From: Porphyromonas catoniae ATCC 51270
GTDB taxonomy: Bacteria; Bacteroidota; Bacteroidia; Bacteroidales; Porphyromonadaceae
Length of the DNA: 64,000 bases
Direction: 5' to 3'
NCBI RefSeq assembly: GCF_000565015.1
Contig: NZ_JDFF01000025.1
Location: 104,638 to 168,637 of the forward strand
Below the pieces are notes generated by a model that saw only the letters and a list, made by a program, of their open reading frames with translations, was not told the DNA's origin and did not search any database. Below are positions 17,044-25,692 of the stretch, piece after piece (positions within the stretch are counted from its first letter, which is position 1; the number at the start of each line of letters is the position of its first letter). A program made the translations under genes and the position numbers.

Positions 17044-18603
17044 CTAATGCCCATGATGAGCTTCGGCGGGTGTTTTTCTTTTCAAGAGGTGGTGCATCAC
17101 TAGCTCATACACATAGAGAAGGTCCTGCCTCATGAAGAGTAGCAGTAGCCCCAGGTACATCAATGCCATGACACATCCACCGATTGCCAGGCGAAGGAAG
17201 TCGGACAGCCCCCCAACAAGGTACGTATCTACACCCCAGACAACAAGGGCAGAGACCCCGCTCATGATGAAGAATGGGAAAAGCTCTCTCAGCTGCTGCC
17301 AGAGCGTATAATTGATGAACCGCCCCGAGTAGTGGCTATTGACAAAGAGGAAGATCACTTGGCAAATGACACTACTCCACAGAAGCCCATATACTCCCCA
17401 CTTACTGCTAAAAACAAGTGCAATGAATATCCCAACACCTCCGATGATACGGCGAACAATATCTAGACGCATATATAGATCACTACGCCCCTTAGCCGAA
17501 AGGATATTCACATTGTAGTCATTCAATGGTAGGAGAATACCTGCCAAGCAAAGAATCTGAAAGTACCCAGCAGCAAGTGTCCACTTCTCTCCAAAGAGGA
17601 AGTGATACAACGGGTGAGCTAGTACAGCGAGCAGCGAGAGTGTCGGTACCGAGATCATGACCAGCAGACGCATCACCTTCCGATAGCCTGCTCGCAGAAG
17701 TTCCATATTACTCTGCACACGTATGAATATGGGATAGCTTACCTTGTTTATAGGGTCTGCTAGGATATATACAGGCACGACATAGAAGGCATTTGCCTGT
17801 CCGTACAACCCCAGAATACGTGTAGAGAAATAGCGACCTATGAAGACCGTAGTAATGTTGTTGTAAATCTCCTTGATGATACCAGAGAGTGCAATGCGCC
17901 AACCGAAATCAAAATGCACCTTAAATCGCCCTTTATCAAATATCCTCTTGGGTCGCCAAGAGGAATAATGCCAAAGCAGGCCAGCATTGACAAGAGCATT
18001 AGCGAGACCCATCCCCACCAATGCCCAAACACCGAAGCCTAGAGCAGCCATCCCCACACCGACAGACCCAGAGATAACTCCACAATAGAGCTGCACATAC
18101 ATCTGTTTCTTAAACTCCATGCGCCTCCATAGGAGGATGCCTTGGATGGACGAGACGGCATATATGACCATCGAGAGCGACTGCACCCGAAGGATAGGGA
18201 TAAGTATCGGGTTATGGAAGTAGTCAGCAATCCACGGTGCGGCGATAAAAAGTATTAGGTAAAGGGATGCACTCATCCCTAGGTTGTAATAGAAGACCGT
18301 AGACAAGTCTCGCTCATCGAGTGTCTCTGTCCGAGATAGAGAGCTGCTAAAGCCAGCATTAGCCAGGGTCGTTGAGATGGCAATAAAGATCGACAATACA
18401 GCCACCGTACCAAAGTCCTCAGGTGTCAGCAACCGAGCCAGAGCAAGCTGAATAACGAAACTCGTGATGCGCCCGACAGCCTGCTGCACGGTTGCCCAAC
18501 CGAAGCCCGTGACGGACTTTCGCTTGAGCGACTCAACATCTGCAGTTAGGTTACCTAACACCTCATCCCCTGTATCCTCTATCGGTCTCTGCTCTTCTTG
18601 CAT
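17044..18603 (-). CDS. Polysaccharide flippase (Wzx/WzxC-like, MOP superfamily)
   Basis: This inner-membrane transporter of about 12-14 helices flips lipid-linked polysaccharide repeat units to the periplasm. The N-terminal SVTGFGWATVQQAVGRITSF segment and the LARLLTPEDFGTVAVLSIF segment are typical of the WzxC/TuaB branch of MOP flippases, and the middle ISVPTLSLLAVLAHPLYHFLFG stretch is likewise characteristic. Length 519 is normal. About 35 residues before the first helix are cytoplasmic. No other polysaccharide cluster genes adjoin it; dapA is 85 bases upstream on the same strand and may be co-transcribed. Confidence 0.85.
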   Translation of the reverse strand: MQEEQRPIEDTGDEVLGNLTADVESLKRKSVTGFGWATVQQAVGRITSFVIQLALARLLTPEDFGTVAVLSIFIAISTTLANAGFSSSLSRTETLDERDLSTVFYYNLGMSASLYLILFIAAPWIADYFHNPILIPILRVQSLSMVIYAVSSIQGILLWRRMEFKKQMYVQLYCGVISGSVGVGMAALGFGVWALVGMGLANALVNAGLLWHYSSWRPKRIFDKGRFKVHFDFGWRIALSGIIKEIYNNITTVFIGRYFSTRILGLYGQANAFYVVPVYILADPINKVSYPIFIRVQSNMELLRAGYRKVMRLLVMISVPTLSLLAVLAHPLYHFLFGEKWTLAAGYFQILCLAGILLPLNDYNVNILSAKGRSDLYMRLDIVRRIIGGVGIFIALVFSSKWGVYGLLWSSVICQVIFLFVNSHYSGRFINYTLWQQLRELFPFFIMSGVSALVVWGVDTYLVGGLSDFLRLAIGGCVMALMYLGLLLLFMRQDLLYVYELVMHHLLKRKTPAEAHHGH

Positions 18604-18688
18604 GTACTTTTCTCAGCCTAGGCTGTACCTTAACATTTACACGCTAAGGATCTTGAATATGATGATTATGTGTTCTTGAAAGACGGCT

Positions 18689-19606
18689 CTAGCACCCGAT
18701 GGTTGAGGCATAGAGGTCAAGCTCCTTGCGTGTCTCATCCAGTCGCACACGAAGCTCCTCACTCACGGGAACCAGCGGTAGGCGCAGGGTATCGGAGTCA
18801 ATCAGACACATCAAGCGAAGCAATGCCTTGATCCCCGCTGGATTTCCCTCTTGGAAGAGCTGTGTGTTGATTTGCCTCATGGCCGTCTGGAGCATATCCG
18901 CTTCGTTATATCGCCCCTGCATCGCCAGATGGGTAAGGCGAGACGTTAGCCTTGGGTACGCATTACCTACCACGGAGATTACCCCCTGAGCACCATTCTG
19001 TACAAAGGCTACGGTCAGAGCATCGTCTCCAGAGAGTACAACGAAATCCTTTGGGAGCTCTGCGGAAGTAATCTGCTCTGCCTGCTGTGGGAAGCCCGAG
19101 GCCTCTTTAACCCCTATAATATTCTCATGCTCCTGAGCTAGGCGGATTACCGTATCTGGTGCCATATTTACCCCCACTCGACCTGGCACATTATAAAGCA
19201 CAATAGGGAGACTGCTCCTACGTGCAAGTGTCGAGAAGTGCTGATAAATGCCCTCCTGTGAAGGCTTGTTGTAGTAAGGCACCACAGAGAGAATCCCATC
19301 AATCCCACGAGTCTCCATAGCTGCAATCCTATCGGCTGTCTCTAGGGTGTTATTCCCCCCGAGACCCACCATGATGGGGCAACGGCCAGCGACCTGCTTC
19401 ACGATCTGCTCTGTGACAGCATCTCGTTCCTGGCGGGTGAGGCATGGGGATTCGCCCGTCGTACCATGCACGACGAGGAAGTCTGTGGCTCGGTCACGCA
19501 ATAGATGCTCTACGAGACGCTCTAAGCTCTTGTAATCGACCTTATTCGTCTCTGTGAACGGGGTAACGAGGGCTACGCCCAACCCTTTGAAGGAATGTTT
19601 GCTCAT
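18689..19606 (-). CDS. dapA: 4-hydroxy-tetrahydrodipicolinate synthase
   Basis: DapA condenses pyruvate with aspartate semialdehyde at the start of the diaminopimelate/lysine pathway. The TIM barrel carries GTTGES (48-53), the catalytic Tyr138 in VLYNVPGR and the Schiff-base Lys167 in GVKEASG. All residues expected of the DapA branch, including the Arg after YNVPG, are present. Length 305 is usual. A TACCTTTG element lies about 45 bases upstream. Confidence 0.95.
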   Translation of the reverse strand: MSKHSFKGLGVALVTPFTETNKVDYKSLERLVEHLLRDRATDFLVVHGTTGESPCLTRQERDAVTEQIVKQVAGRCPIMVGLGGNNTLETADRIAAMETRGIDGILSVVPYYNKPSQEGIYQHFSTLARRSSLPIVLYNVPGRVGVNMAPDTVIRLAQEHENIIGVKEASGFPQQAEQITSAELPKDFVVLSGDDALTVAFVQNGAQGVISVVGNAYPRLTSRLTHLAMQGRYNEADMLQTAMRQINTQLFQEGNPAGIKALLRLMCLIDSDTLRLPLVPVSEELRVRLDETRKELDLYASTIGC

Positions 19607-19651
19607 CGCTTCTCTCTAGTAACTCCCATGAGGGAGGACGATATTGATAGA

Positions 19652-19659
19652 CAAAGGTA
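19652..19659 (-). promoter_or_regulatory. Promoter -7 element (TACCTTTG) of dapA
   Basis: CAAAGGTA on the + strand is a perfect TAnnTTTG match on the minus strand, 46 bases before ATG 19606. No clear -33 element is seen. Confidence 0.5.
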
Positions 19660-19852
19660 GTGATTTCCTATTCTTGGTCGCTCCTCATCCCTTTGTTTGA
19701 GTAGGTTTGGCATATTTCTCTCATCCATGGATGATGGAGAGCAAAAACGATAACAAAATAAACCGCATGACAACGACAAGTATCCCCTTCCTCAAGACTT
19801 CATACCACACTTAAAAACAGCACAATACAAGAGACAAAAACAGAGTGCCGAT

Positions 19853-19960
19853 GAGTTACCACAAGTCGTTACAAAGAGTTGTGGTAACTCGTCATTACGA
19901 GTTATGGTAAGTCGTCGAGGAGAGTTATGGTAACTTGTTACGGCGACTTATAGTAAGTCT
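19853..19960. repeat. Family A array 2: 5 dyad units, 23-bp period
   Basis: Units start at 19853, 19876, 19899, 19922 and 19945, exactly 23 bp apart. The first has centre CCA, the next three TGG, and the last TAG; the last unit has both arms changed (GACTTA/TAAGTC). Downstream at 19974-20003 an inverted repeat CTTCACAA/TTGTGAAG contains CGTTTGTGAAGG (19993-20004), which recurs next to array 7. The flanking bases 19660-19852 and 20005-20173 hold no gene. Confidence 0.9.
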
Positions 19961-20173
19961 TTATGCACTCTTCACAAGGCCTTTATCTAGGTCGTTTGTG
20001 AAGGATCCCCATCGAGGGTAGAAAACCGAAAGAGAGATAAGCGACCACCCCTCCTATACACCACGCTCAAAACACAACAAGTTAGATCTAAACAAACAAG
20101 GACGTAGGGTTAAGCGAACCCAAGAGGGGTGTTTTTAGGAGAAGAGCAGGCTATGCACTCAGGAGCAAAGAGA

Positions 20174-20222
20174 AGCCCCACCTTAGCCCTGCGCCATGAG
20201 GAGCAGGAGCTAAGGTGGGGCT
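20174..20222. terminator. Terminator hairpin after DEAD-box helicase
   Basis: A perfect 14-bp inverted repeat (AGCCCCACCTTAGC 20174-20187 with 20209-20222) lies 20 bases past the minus-strand stop at 20243. The loop contains a further CCTGC/GCAGG pair. Confidence 0.8.
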
Positions 20223-20242
20223 AGGATTACAGTGGCAGGCGA

Positions 20243-22081
20243 CTACCTACGGGACTTCTTCTTACCCTTGTACTTATCGAAGGGTGAGGAGTGACTGTCG
20301 CCCTTTCGGCTAGAGCGGGGTGAATAGTCGTCATGATGCTTCTTCCCCTTGCGTGGCGCACGTGGGCTATCGTCGAAGTGGGTACGCTTACCTCTGCGCT
20401 CACGCTTGCCCTCGGAGGCTCCTACGGCATCAGCGTAGTCCACGACGATACGCCGACCATCTACCTCGTAGCTGCTCATGGAGGTAACGACCTCTGAGGC
20501 CTCGTGCTCATCGACCTCGAAGAATGAGAAGCGAGGCATGAGGTCAATCTTACCGATTTTCACACGACCTGGGACGCACTTGTTGATGAGTTCAATGAGC
20601 TTGTTGGGGTACATCTTGTCGAGCTTACCGAAGTTGATGAAGAGACGCTTCATCCCTTCCTCGGCTACGGCATTGCGCTTGTCACGCTTCTCCTTGCGCT
20701 CTGTGGGTAGCTTGCCCTTATCATCTGCCTCCTCGATTGCCTCTTCGCTCTCATAGTAGTCGAGCATACGGCGAAACTCCATGAGCATGATCCGACGCAT
20801 GAGCTCCTCCTTGTCGAGCCAGTCGAGCTTGCGCAGGAGGTCAGGGAGTACACTCTCCAGAGTAGCATCCTCGGTGAGCTCTACTCGCTCAATGCGATCA
20901 GCTAGACCGAAGAGCTGCTTCTGACAGATCTCCTGTCCTGTGGGTAGGTTCTTACGCTCTAGGGTAGCGTGCGAGATGCGCTCTATATCTCGAATGCGTC
21001 CACGCTCACGGCTATGGCAGATAGCTATGGATAGTCCCATCTTCCCGGCACGGGCGGTTCGGCCACTGCGGTGGGTATAGCTCTCGATATCATCTGGTAG
21101 ACCATAGTGAATTACGTGCGTTAGGTCGTTCACATCTAGCCCTCGGGCAGCGACATCGGTAGCTACGAGGAGCTGAAGGTTGCGTATGCGGAACTTCTGC
21201 ATCACGTAGTCACGCTGAGCCTGAGAGAGCTCACCATGCAGAGCATCGGCATTATAGCCATCACGGATCAGCTGGTCTGCGATCTCCTGAGTCTCCTTAC
21301 GTGTACGGCAGAATATGATCCCATAGATGCTGGGGTAATAGTCTGCAATGCGCTTTAGGGCAAGGTACTTATGGCGGGCAGAGACGACATAGTAGTGGTG
21401 CTTGATATTGGCATTACCTTGGTTCTTGGTACCGACGACGATCTCACGAGGATGATGCATGTACGAAGCTGCGATCGAACTGATCTCACGAGGCATGGTA
21501 GCAGAGAAGAGGAGGAGGTGACGCTCCTTGGGCACCTGTGCTAGGATGGTCTGTAGGCTCTCGGTGAAGCCCATATTCAGCATCTCATCCGCTTCGTCAA
21601 GCACAACAGTCTGCACCTCGTCGAGCGAAGCCACACCACGCTCCATGAGGTCGATTAGACGGCCTGGGGTGGCGACGATCACCTCGACGCCACGACGAAG
21701 GGTGCGTATCTGTGCCTCTATGGATGAGCCTCCATAGACAGGGAGGATACGCACTGAGGGGAGATACTTGCTGTACTCGGTAAGGTCATCGGAGATCTGT
21801 AAGCACAGTTCGCGGGTGGGACATAAGACAAGGGCACGTGCATGCCCCGAGGCATTTGTCCGAGTCTTGGACTCGTCGAGGCTACGTGCGACGTTCTGTA
21901 GGAGGGGAAGACCAAAGGCGGCAGTCTTACCTGTGCCCGTCTGGGCTAGTGCGATGAGGTCTTGTGGCTCTCCGAGGAGATGGGGTATAACAGCTTCCTG
22001 CACGGGCATAGGCTGTTCGTAGCCAAGCTCTGCTACGGCTTGGCAAATAGGGGCACTCACCCCTAGGGCTTCAAATGTCAT
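20243..22081 (-). CDS. DEAD-box RNA helicase with DbpA-type RNA-binding domain
   Basis: An ATP-dependent RNA helicase that probably works in ribosome assembly, RNA decay or cold adaptation. The motifs are in order: AQTGTGKT (46-53), PTRELCLQI, TPGRLIDLMER, VLDEADEM (DEAD at 162-165), SATMP, then the second RecA domain with IIFCRTRKE, ATDVAARGLDV and HRSGRTARAG. A mid-region linker of about 100 residues is followed by a DbpA/CsdA RNA-binding fold (about 480-560, from LFINFGKLDKMYPNKLIELI) and a basic, Lys/Arg/Ser-rich tail. The layout is closest to DeaD/CsdA. It is transcribed alone. Confidence 0.9.
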   Translation of the reverse strand: MTFEALGVSAPICQAVAELGYEQPMPVQEAVIPHLLGEPQDLIALAQTGTGKTAAFGLPLLQNVARSLDESKTRTNASGHARALVLCPTRELCLQISDDLTEYSKYLPSVRILPVYGGSSIEAQIRTLRRGVEVIVATPGRLIDLMERGVASLDEVQTVVLDEADEMLNMGFTESLQTILAQVPKERHLLLFSATMPREISSIAASYMHHPREIVVGTKNQGNANIKHHYYVVSARHKYLALKRIADYYPSIYGIIFCRTRKETQEIADQLIRDGYNADALHGELSQAQRDYVMQKFRIRNLQLLVATDVAARGLDVNDLTHVIHYGLPDDIESYTHRSGRTARAGKMGLSIAICHSRERGRIRDIERISHATLERKNLPTGQEICQKQLFGLADRIERVELTEDATLESVLPDLLRKLDWLDKEELMRRIMLMEFRRMLDYYESEEAIEEADDKGKLPTERKEKRDKRNAVAEEGMKRLFINFGKLDKMYPNKLIELINKCVPGRVKIGKIDLMPRFSFFEVDEHEASEVVTSMSSYEVDGRRIVVDYADAVGASEGKRERRGKRTHFDDSPRAPRKGKKHHDDYSPRSSRKGDSHSSPFDKYKGKKKSRR

Positions 22082-22230
22082 TGATTGCTCTTGTAATTAA
22101 TACGCCTATCCTTAGGTGGTAGGCAGTGTGCTTCTCATGGACTACCTCAGCCCAACCTCGGCACACACAACAAAATCTGGAATAACGAGGTACATAGCCT
22201 CACAGCTTCGTACCCCACGTGAGCAGACGC

Positions 22231-22848
22231 CTAGCGCTGCTCTGTCTGTAGCTCACGACTCTTATCCCCAAGGTAGCCACCATGATGGCGGAGGGAGTAG
22301 TCGTGATAGGTGAAGCCGATGCGTTGCATCACGCTCACCACGAGCAGATCTCCCAGTACCGTCATCACCGTAGTGCTGGTGGTGGGGGTGAGTCCGAGGG
22401 GACATACCTCCTTAGGGTTACCTGTGGATAGGCAGACATTGACCTCTCCAGAGAGTGGACTATCGGGATTACCCGTAATCAAGATGAAGGGTAGGGAGGG
22501 ATACATCCGACGTGCAAGAGCAACCAGCTCAAGCACCTCTCGAGTCTTCCCCGAATTACTAATCAGAAGCATCACATCACTGGAGCAAACCATCCCAAGG
22601 TCTCCATGCTGTGCTTCACTAGGGTGAAGGAAATAAGCTGGTGTACCTGTGGAGCTGAAGGTCGTGGCGATGTTATGCGCGATCTGCCCCGCCTTGCCCA
22701 TTCCCGAAGTAATGAGACGCCCCCCTCCATCGTGCACACGCTCAAGTATAAGAGCTATGGCCTTCTCGTAATCGTTATCACGGGGGATGTTGCGGAGAGC
22801 TTCAATCTCAGCTTGCAACATCTGATCGATGGTATATTCGGAGGGCAT
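22231..22848 (-). CDS. SIS-domain sugar-phosphate isomerase, KdsD-like without CBS domains
   Basis: The protein is a single SIS domain with the phosphosugar-binding segments GRLITSGMGKAGQIA and LLISNSGKTREV. It ends in ...LRHHGGYLG, the typical end of the SIS part of arabinose-5-phosphate isomerase (KdsD), which starts Kdo synthesis for LPS. At 205 residues it lacks the two CBS domains of E. coli KdsD (about 328 residues). CBS-free forms are known in Bacteroidota and retain activity in characterised examples. A TATCTTTG element lies 28 bases upstream. Confidence 0.8.
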   Translation of the reverse strand: MPSEYTIDQMLQAEIEALRNIPRDNDYEKAIALILERVHDGGGRLITSGMGKAGQIAHNIATTFSSTGTPAYFLHPSEAQHGDLGMVCSSDVMLLISNSGKTREVLELVALARRMYPSLPFILITGNPDSPLSGEVNVCLSTGNPKEVCPLGLTPTTSTTVMTVLGDLLVVSVMQRIGFTYHDYSLRHHGGYLGDKSRELQTEQR

Positions 22849-22875
22849 ACGAAGTTGCTTCTTTATTCTTGCTCA

Positions 22876-22883
22876 CAAAGATA
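22876..22883 (-). promoter_or_regulatory. Promoter -7 element (TATCTTTG) of KdsD-like gene
   Basis: CAAAGATA on the + strand lies between the end of the DUF2752 gene (22907) and ATG 22848, which suggests that the isomerase gene has its own promoter. Confidence 0.45.
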
Positions 22884-22906
22884 GGGCTTTCTCCGCAGAT
22901 AAGCCC

Positions 22907-23311
22907 CTAGTAACCCCAGCAGTTACGTAGTATCCACCAAGCAAGGAGTATTAAGACAAGGGAAAGGATAACGAGCGGGTGGCGTAGGAATGCCCTCAGA
23001 CGTGGTGTCTTCTCTCCCCACAATGCGTCACCGATATAGAGTGCCAGAATGGGTACAGTAAAGAGCAGGGAATAGTTGTACGCTATTCCCTGTGCAAAGT
23101 TCCCATGCAGGAGTGCATGTACAGCGCGCTGTGTACCACAACCCGGGCAACGAAAACCTGTAAGCCTAAGGAGTAGACATGAGGGAAGGCTCCCCGATGA
23201 TGGCTCAAGGGCATAATATAAGGTCACAAGCACAAGCCCGAGGACAAGCACCAGCAACCACCTACCCCTCCTATATAGAGGGGTACAGCGGGACTTGTGA
23301 GCATCACACAT
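22907..23311 (-). CDS. DUF2752 membrane protein
   Basis: A small inner-membrane protein with three hydrophobic segments and the DUF2752 signature CPGCGTQRAVHALLHG after the first helix. The function of the family is unknown. I start it at ATG 23311 (134 residues) rather than at the TTG four codons upstream. The next gene upstream is a TM2-domain protein, 54 bases away on the same strand; DUF2752 and TM2 genes commonly sit together in Bacteroidota, so they are probably a functional pair in one transcript. Confidence 0.82.
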   Translation of the reverse strand: MCDAHKSRCTPLYRRGRWLLVLVLGLVLVTLYYALEPSSGSLPSCLLLRLTGFRCPGCGTQRAVHALLHGNFAQGIAYNYSLLFTVPILALYIGDALWGEKTPRLRAFLRHPLVILSLVLILLAWWILRNCWGY

Positions 23312-23365
23312 AGCTCGAAGCAAACCCCGAGATCACAATATAAGAGGTGTGAAGCAGTGGCGAAG

Positions 23366-23707
23366 CTAGTAGTTGAGGACCTGCATCAGTGCCTCAAAGT
23401 TCTTACGCCTTGTGACACCTTGGATCTGAAACCAGTCAATCAGCGCAAAGATCCCACAGCCACCTCCGGTCAGGAGCTTGGCAACGCCAATCCCTACATC
23501 CCCAACCATAAATCGGTCTACACCAAGTGTCCCAGCGAAGATAGATACTAGGAGCATCATGCTTGGATCTTTGTATTCGATCGACGAAAGGGCGAGGAGC
23601 TTCGTATCATCCACTGCCTGTAGTCGCTCGCGGATGATCTGGAGCTGTGTTGGCTCAAAATACTTTTGGTTGGTAAGGATGAAAAGGTCTACTTTCTGAT
23701 TATCCAT
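23366..23707 (-). CDS. TM2-domain membrane protein
   Basis: About 45 N-terminal residues form a soluble, charged region, followed by a TM2 domain: two hydrophobic helices joined by a short turn (SIFAGTLGVDRFMVGDVGIGVAKLL and GCGIFALIDWF), with the conserved DRF and W residues. TM2 proteins have no settled biochemical function in bacteria. It heads a two-gene unit with DUF2752. The upstream promoter is one of the few here with both consensus elements, and its leader carries a hairpin. Confidence 0.85.
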   Translation of the reverse strand: MDNQKVDLFILTNQKYFEPTQLQIIRERLQAVDDTKLLALSSIEYKDPSMMLLVSIFAGTLGVDRFMVGDVGIGVAKLLTGGGCGIFALIDWFQIQGVTRRKNFEALMQVLNY

Positions 23708-23725
23708 TGTTATACTGTATTTAGA

Positions 23726-23755
23726 CTATACCTCAGCATCAGAGCGGAGGTATAG
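23726..23755 (-). promoter_or_regulatory. Leader hairpin before TM2 gene
   Basis: CTATACCTC (23726-23734) and GAGGTATAG (23747-23755) form a 9-bp stem with a 12-base loop, ending 18 bases before the start codon of the TM2 gene. It lies inside the leader predicted from the promoter at 23813-23844, and might affect translation. Confidence 0.4.
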
Positions 23756-23812
23756 CAAGATGGGCAAGAAGACATCGTGGTGCATGAGATCCATCACACC
23801 CACATGACAGGG

Positions 23813-23844
23813 CAAATTTAGAGCTAATACCCTACATCACCAAA
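23813..23844 (-). promoter_or_regulatory. Full Bacteroidota promoter of TM2-DUF2752 unit
   Basis: On the minus strand TTTG (23844-23841) is followed after 20 bases by TAAATTTG (23820-23813), matching the TTTG-N19-21-TAnnTTTG consensus. Transcription should begin near 23806, giving a leader of about 100 nt. Confidence 0.6.
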
Positions 23845-24065
23845 CGTAAACTACCGAGCTGAGGCTGAGCCACGTCTCACCTAGAAGAGCTAACATAAGG
23901 AGCGGGAAGGAACAAAAAGATCGCCTACTCCCTATCTGCAAGACACTGAAGCTAGGCAATGAAAAGAAATACAAGCAACGACACCAATAGCACAAACAAA
24001 AGATATACACGGGATTGACACCGATTGTAACACACTCTATTTATGCCATTTACAGGATTGGAAAA

Positions 24066-24206
24066 CGAGTTACCACAACTCGTCTCGGAGACTTACCATA
24101 ACTCTCTACAACGACTTACCATAACTCGTTTTAATGAGTTACCATAACTTGCTGAAGCGAGTTACCATAACTCGTAGAGGGCACTTTCAGCAAACACCAT
24201 AAGTCG
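24066..24206. repeat. Family A array 3: 5 dyad units plus a degenerate one
   Basis: Units start at 24067, 24090, 24113, 24136 and 24159, exactly 23 bp apart, and all have centre CCA. A decayed unit (ACCATAAGTCG, 24196-24206) follows out of register. The rest of the interval 23850-24343 holds no gene I can support; an open plus-strand frame across 24233-24646 is the antisense of the next gene. Confidence 0.9.
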
Positions 24207-24343
24207 TTTACTATAAGTATATTACACAACACTTGATTGAGATAGAGCTCACTCTTCCTTTATTTTGGAAAGTCTCTTCCCTCAGCTCTCCCTCTCCCGT
24301 TTCAAAGCCTATTGAAACTCCAAGCACACCACCTTCGCTCACA

Positions 24344-25606
24344 TCACAGGCGGTGGCAGAGCACCATGAGCGGGGTGGAGGGGGAGAGTGTGAGGGCGAA
24401 GAGCGTCTGGGTGTCGCTGTCCTTGATGCCGAGCTTAGCACGAAGGGCTTCGGGAGAGAGGGGGAAGTTGCGACACGAGATCTGCGCTGCCCCGAGCTCT
24501 CGACCCAGCCGACGAAGGGTAGAGGAGGCAAAGGGATGGACAGCTCGTACCTCAAATACTCGCCCGGGGAACTCCACGACCCGATGGCTCGAGGTATAAA
24601 GATGGGTGCTGGGGTGGAGGGGCTTCAGGGCGAAGGTCTCCGCTAAGGTCTTGAAGAGCCCCGACTTCATGAGGGCGGCATTCGGCTCATAGAGATAGGT
24701 CGAGAGCTCAGTGGCGTAGATCGCCGTGAGTTCTCCCTCATGAGCTAGGGCACGGGGCTGTGTGAAGATCTGGGCAGGTCGCTCCGAGCCTAGGAGGTTC
24801 GCCGCCGTGATGGTAACTGCCCCAGCCTCGGGCATCGCCTCCTCTAGGCTTAGGTCGAGGGACAGTAGGAGCTCCTTCACCTCGCCCCGCACGGCTACGA
24901 CATGTAGCTCGGTGACGTAGGGCACACTCTGCAGGGTATGCGTGATGTCCAGCATCGGGGAGAGCTTAACCAGAAGGCGAGGGTGTGTACAGCCAAGCGA
25001 AGTGCAGAGCGAGCGTAGTCTCGGTAGGAGTTCCCGAAGGTCAGGCTCGCAGTCCTCGATGGCATAGACCCTACGATGCTGGTCACCACCCTCCCTACGT
25101 GCAGGGTCTAGGTAGATAAGGCTCGGGCGGTAACGCTCGAGGAGCTCTGGGAGGAGCTCTAGCGACTCCCCACAGATCACCTCACTCGGCTGAGTGGGGA
25201 GGAGACGAGGGAGGTTGTAGGCTGCAGCACTAGCCAACTCCTCATGACGCTCCACATACACCCCATGAGCCGTCACCGCCCTCAGAGCAGCGAAGTCTAC
25301 CCCCATCCCTCCAGTGAGGTCAAGGAGGCGGTCATCCTCTCGTGCGAAGCGTCTCTTATACTCGGCAGCCTCCTCGCTGGAGCACTGCTCTAGGGCAAGG
25401 GAGGAGGGGACGAAGGCTCCGACCTCCGCCCACCGTGGGAGTCGCCTCGAGAGAGCTACACGAGTGCTTAGCTGGAGGGCTACGAGGGTTCGCTCCTCAC
25501 GGCTCATCGCCCCCTTGCCGAGGAGGACACGTTCGGGGCTTGTCGTCTGATACTGCTGGGTGAGGGCGAGGATATGCTCGATCTCACTCGGGGTGTAGTA
25601 GGGCAT
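24344..25606 (-). CDS. SAM-dependent methyltransferase with THUMP-like domain (PG_1098 type)
   Basis: The central Rossmann domain carries the SAM motif LLDLTGGMGVDFAAL and the LIYLDPARR motif (D-P-A-R in the DPPY position). The C-terminal third matches the THUMP-like and ferredoxin-like domains known from the P. gingivalis PG_1098 structure family, which suggests an RNA substrate; the methylated base is unknown. I place the start at ATG 25606 (MPYYTPSEIEH) rather than ATG 25636, because the upstream ten codons fall inside the terminator hairpin of the preceding gene. This is one of the more GC-rich genes of the window. Confidence 0.82.
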   Translation of the reverse strand: MPYYTPSEIEHILALTQQYQTTSPERVLLGKGAMSREERTLVALQLSTRVALSRRLPRWAEVGAFVPSSLALEQCSSEEAAEYKRRFAREDDRLLDLTGGMGVDFAALRAVTAHGVYVERHEELASAAAYNLPRLLPTQPSEVICGESLELLPELLERYRPSLIYLDPARREGGDQHRRVYAIEDCEPDLRELLPRLRSLCTSLGCTHPRLLVKLSPMLDITHTLQSVPYVTELHVVAVRGEVKELLLSLDLSLEEAMPEAGAVTITAANLLGSERPAQIFTQPRALAHEGELTAIYATELSTYLYEPNAALMKSGLFKTLAETFALKPLHPSTHLYTSSHRVVEFPGRVFEVRAVHPFASSTLRRLGRELGAAQISCRNFPLSPEALRAKLGIKDSDTQTLFALTLSPSTPLMVLCHRL

Positions 25607-25626
25607 CGTCCTGGAGGGATAGGAAA

Positions 25627-25677
25627 GACCCTCCATCGCTCCCCTGCCTAGCAGTAGGCGGAGGGCGGTGGAGGGTC
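25627..25677. terminator. Terminator hairpin after second GH2 gene
   Basis: GACCCTCC (25627-25634) pairs with GGAGGGTC (25670-25677), with additional pairs inside (CGCT/GGCG region). It starts 16 bases past the minus-strand stop at 25693. Confidence 0.6.
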
Positions 25678-25692
25678 GTATGAGTTAGGAGC

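Noticed and set aside
24233..24646. Plus-strand open frame of 137 codons opposite the methyltransferase
   Set aside because: It starts with TTG and largely overlaps the well-supported minus-strand methyltransferase gene; it is its GC-rich antisense shadow.
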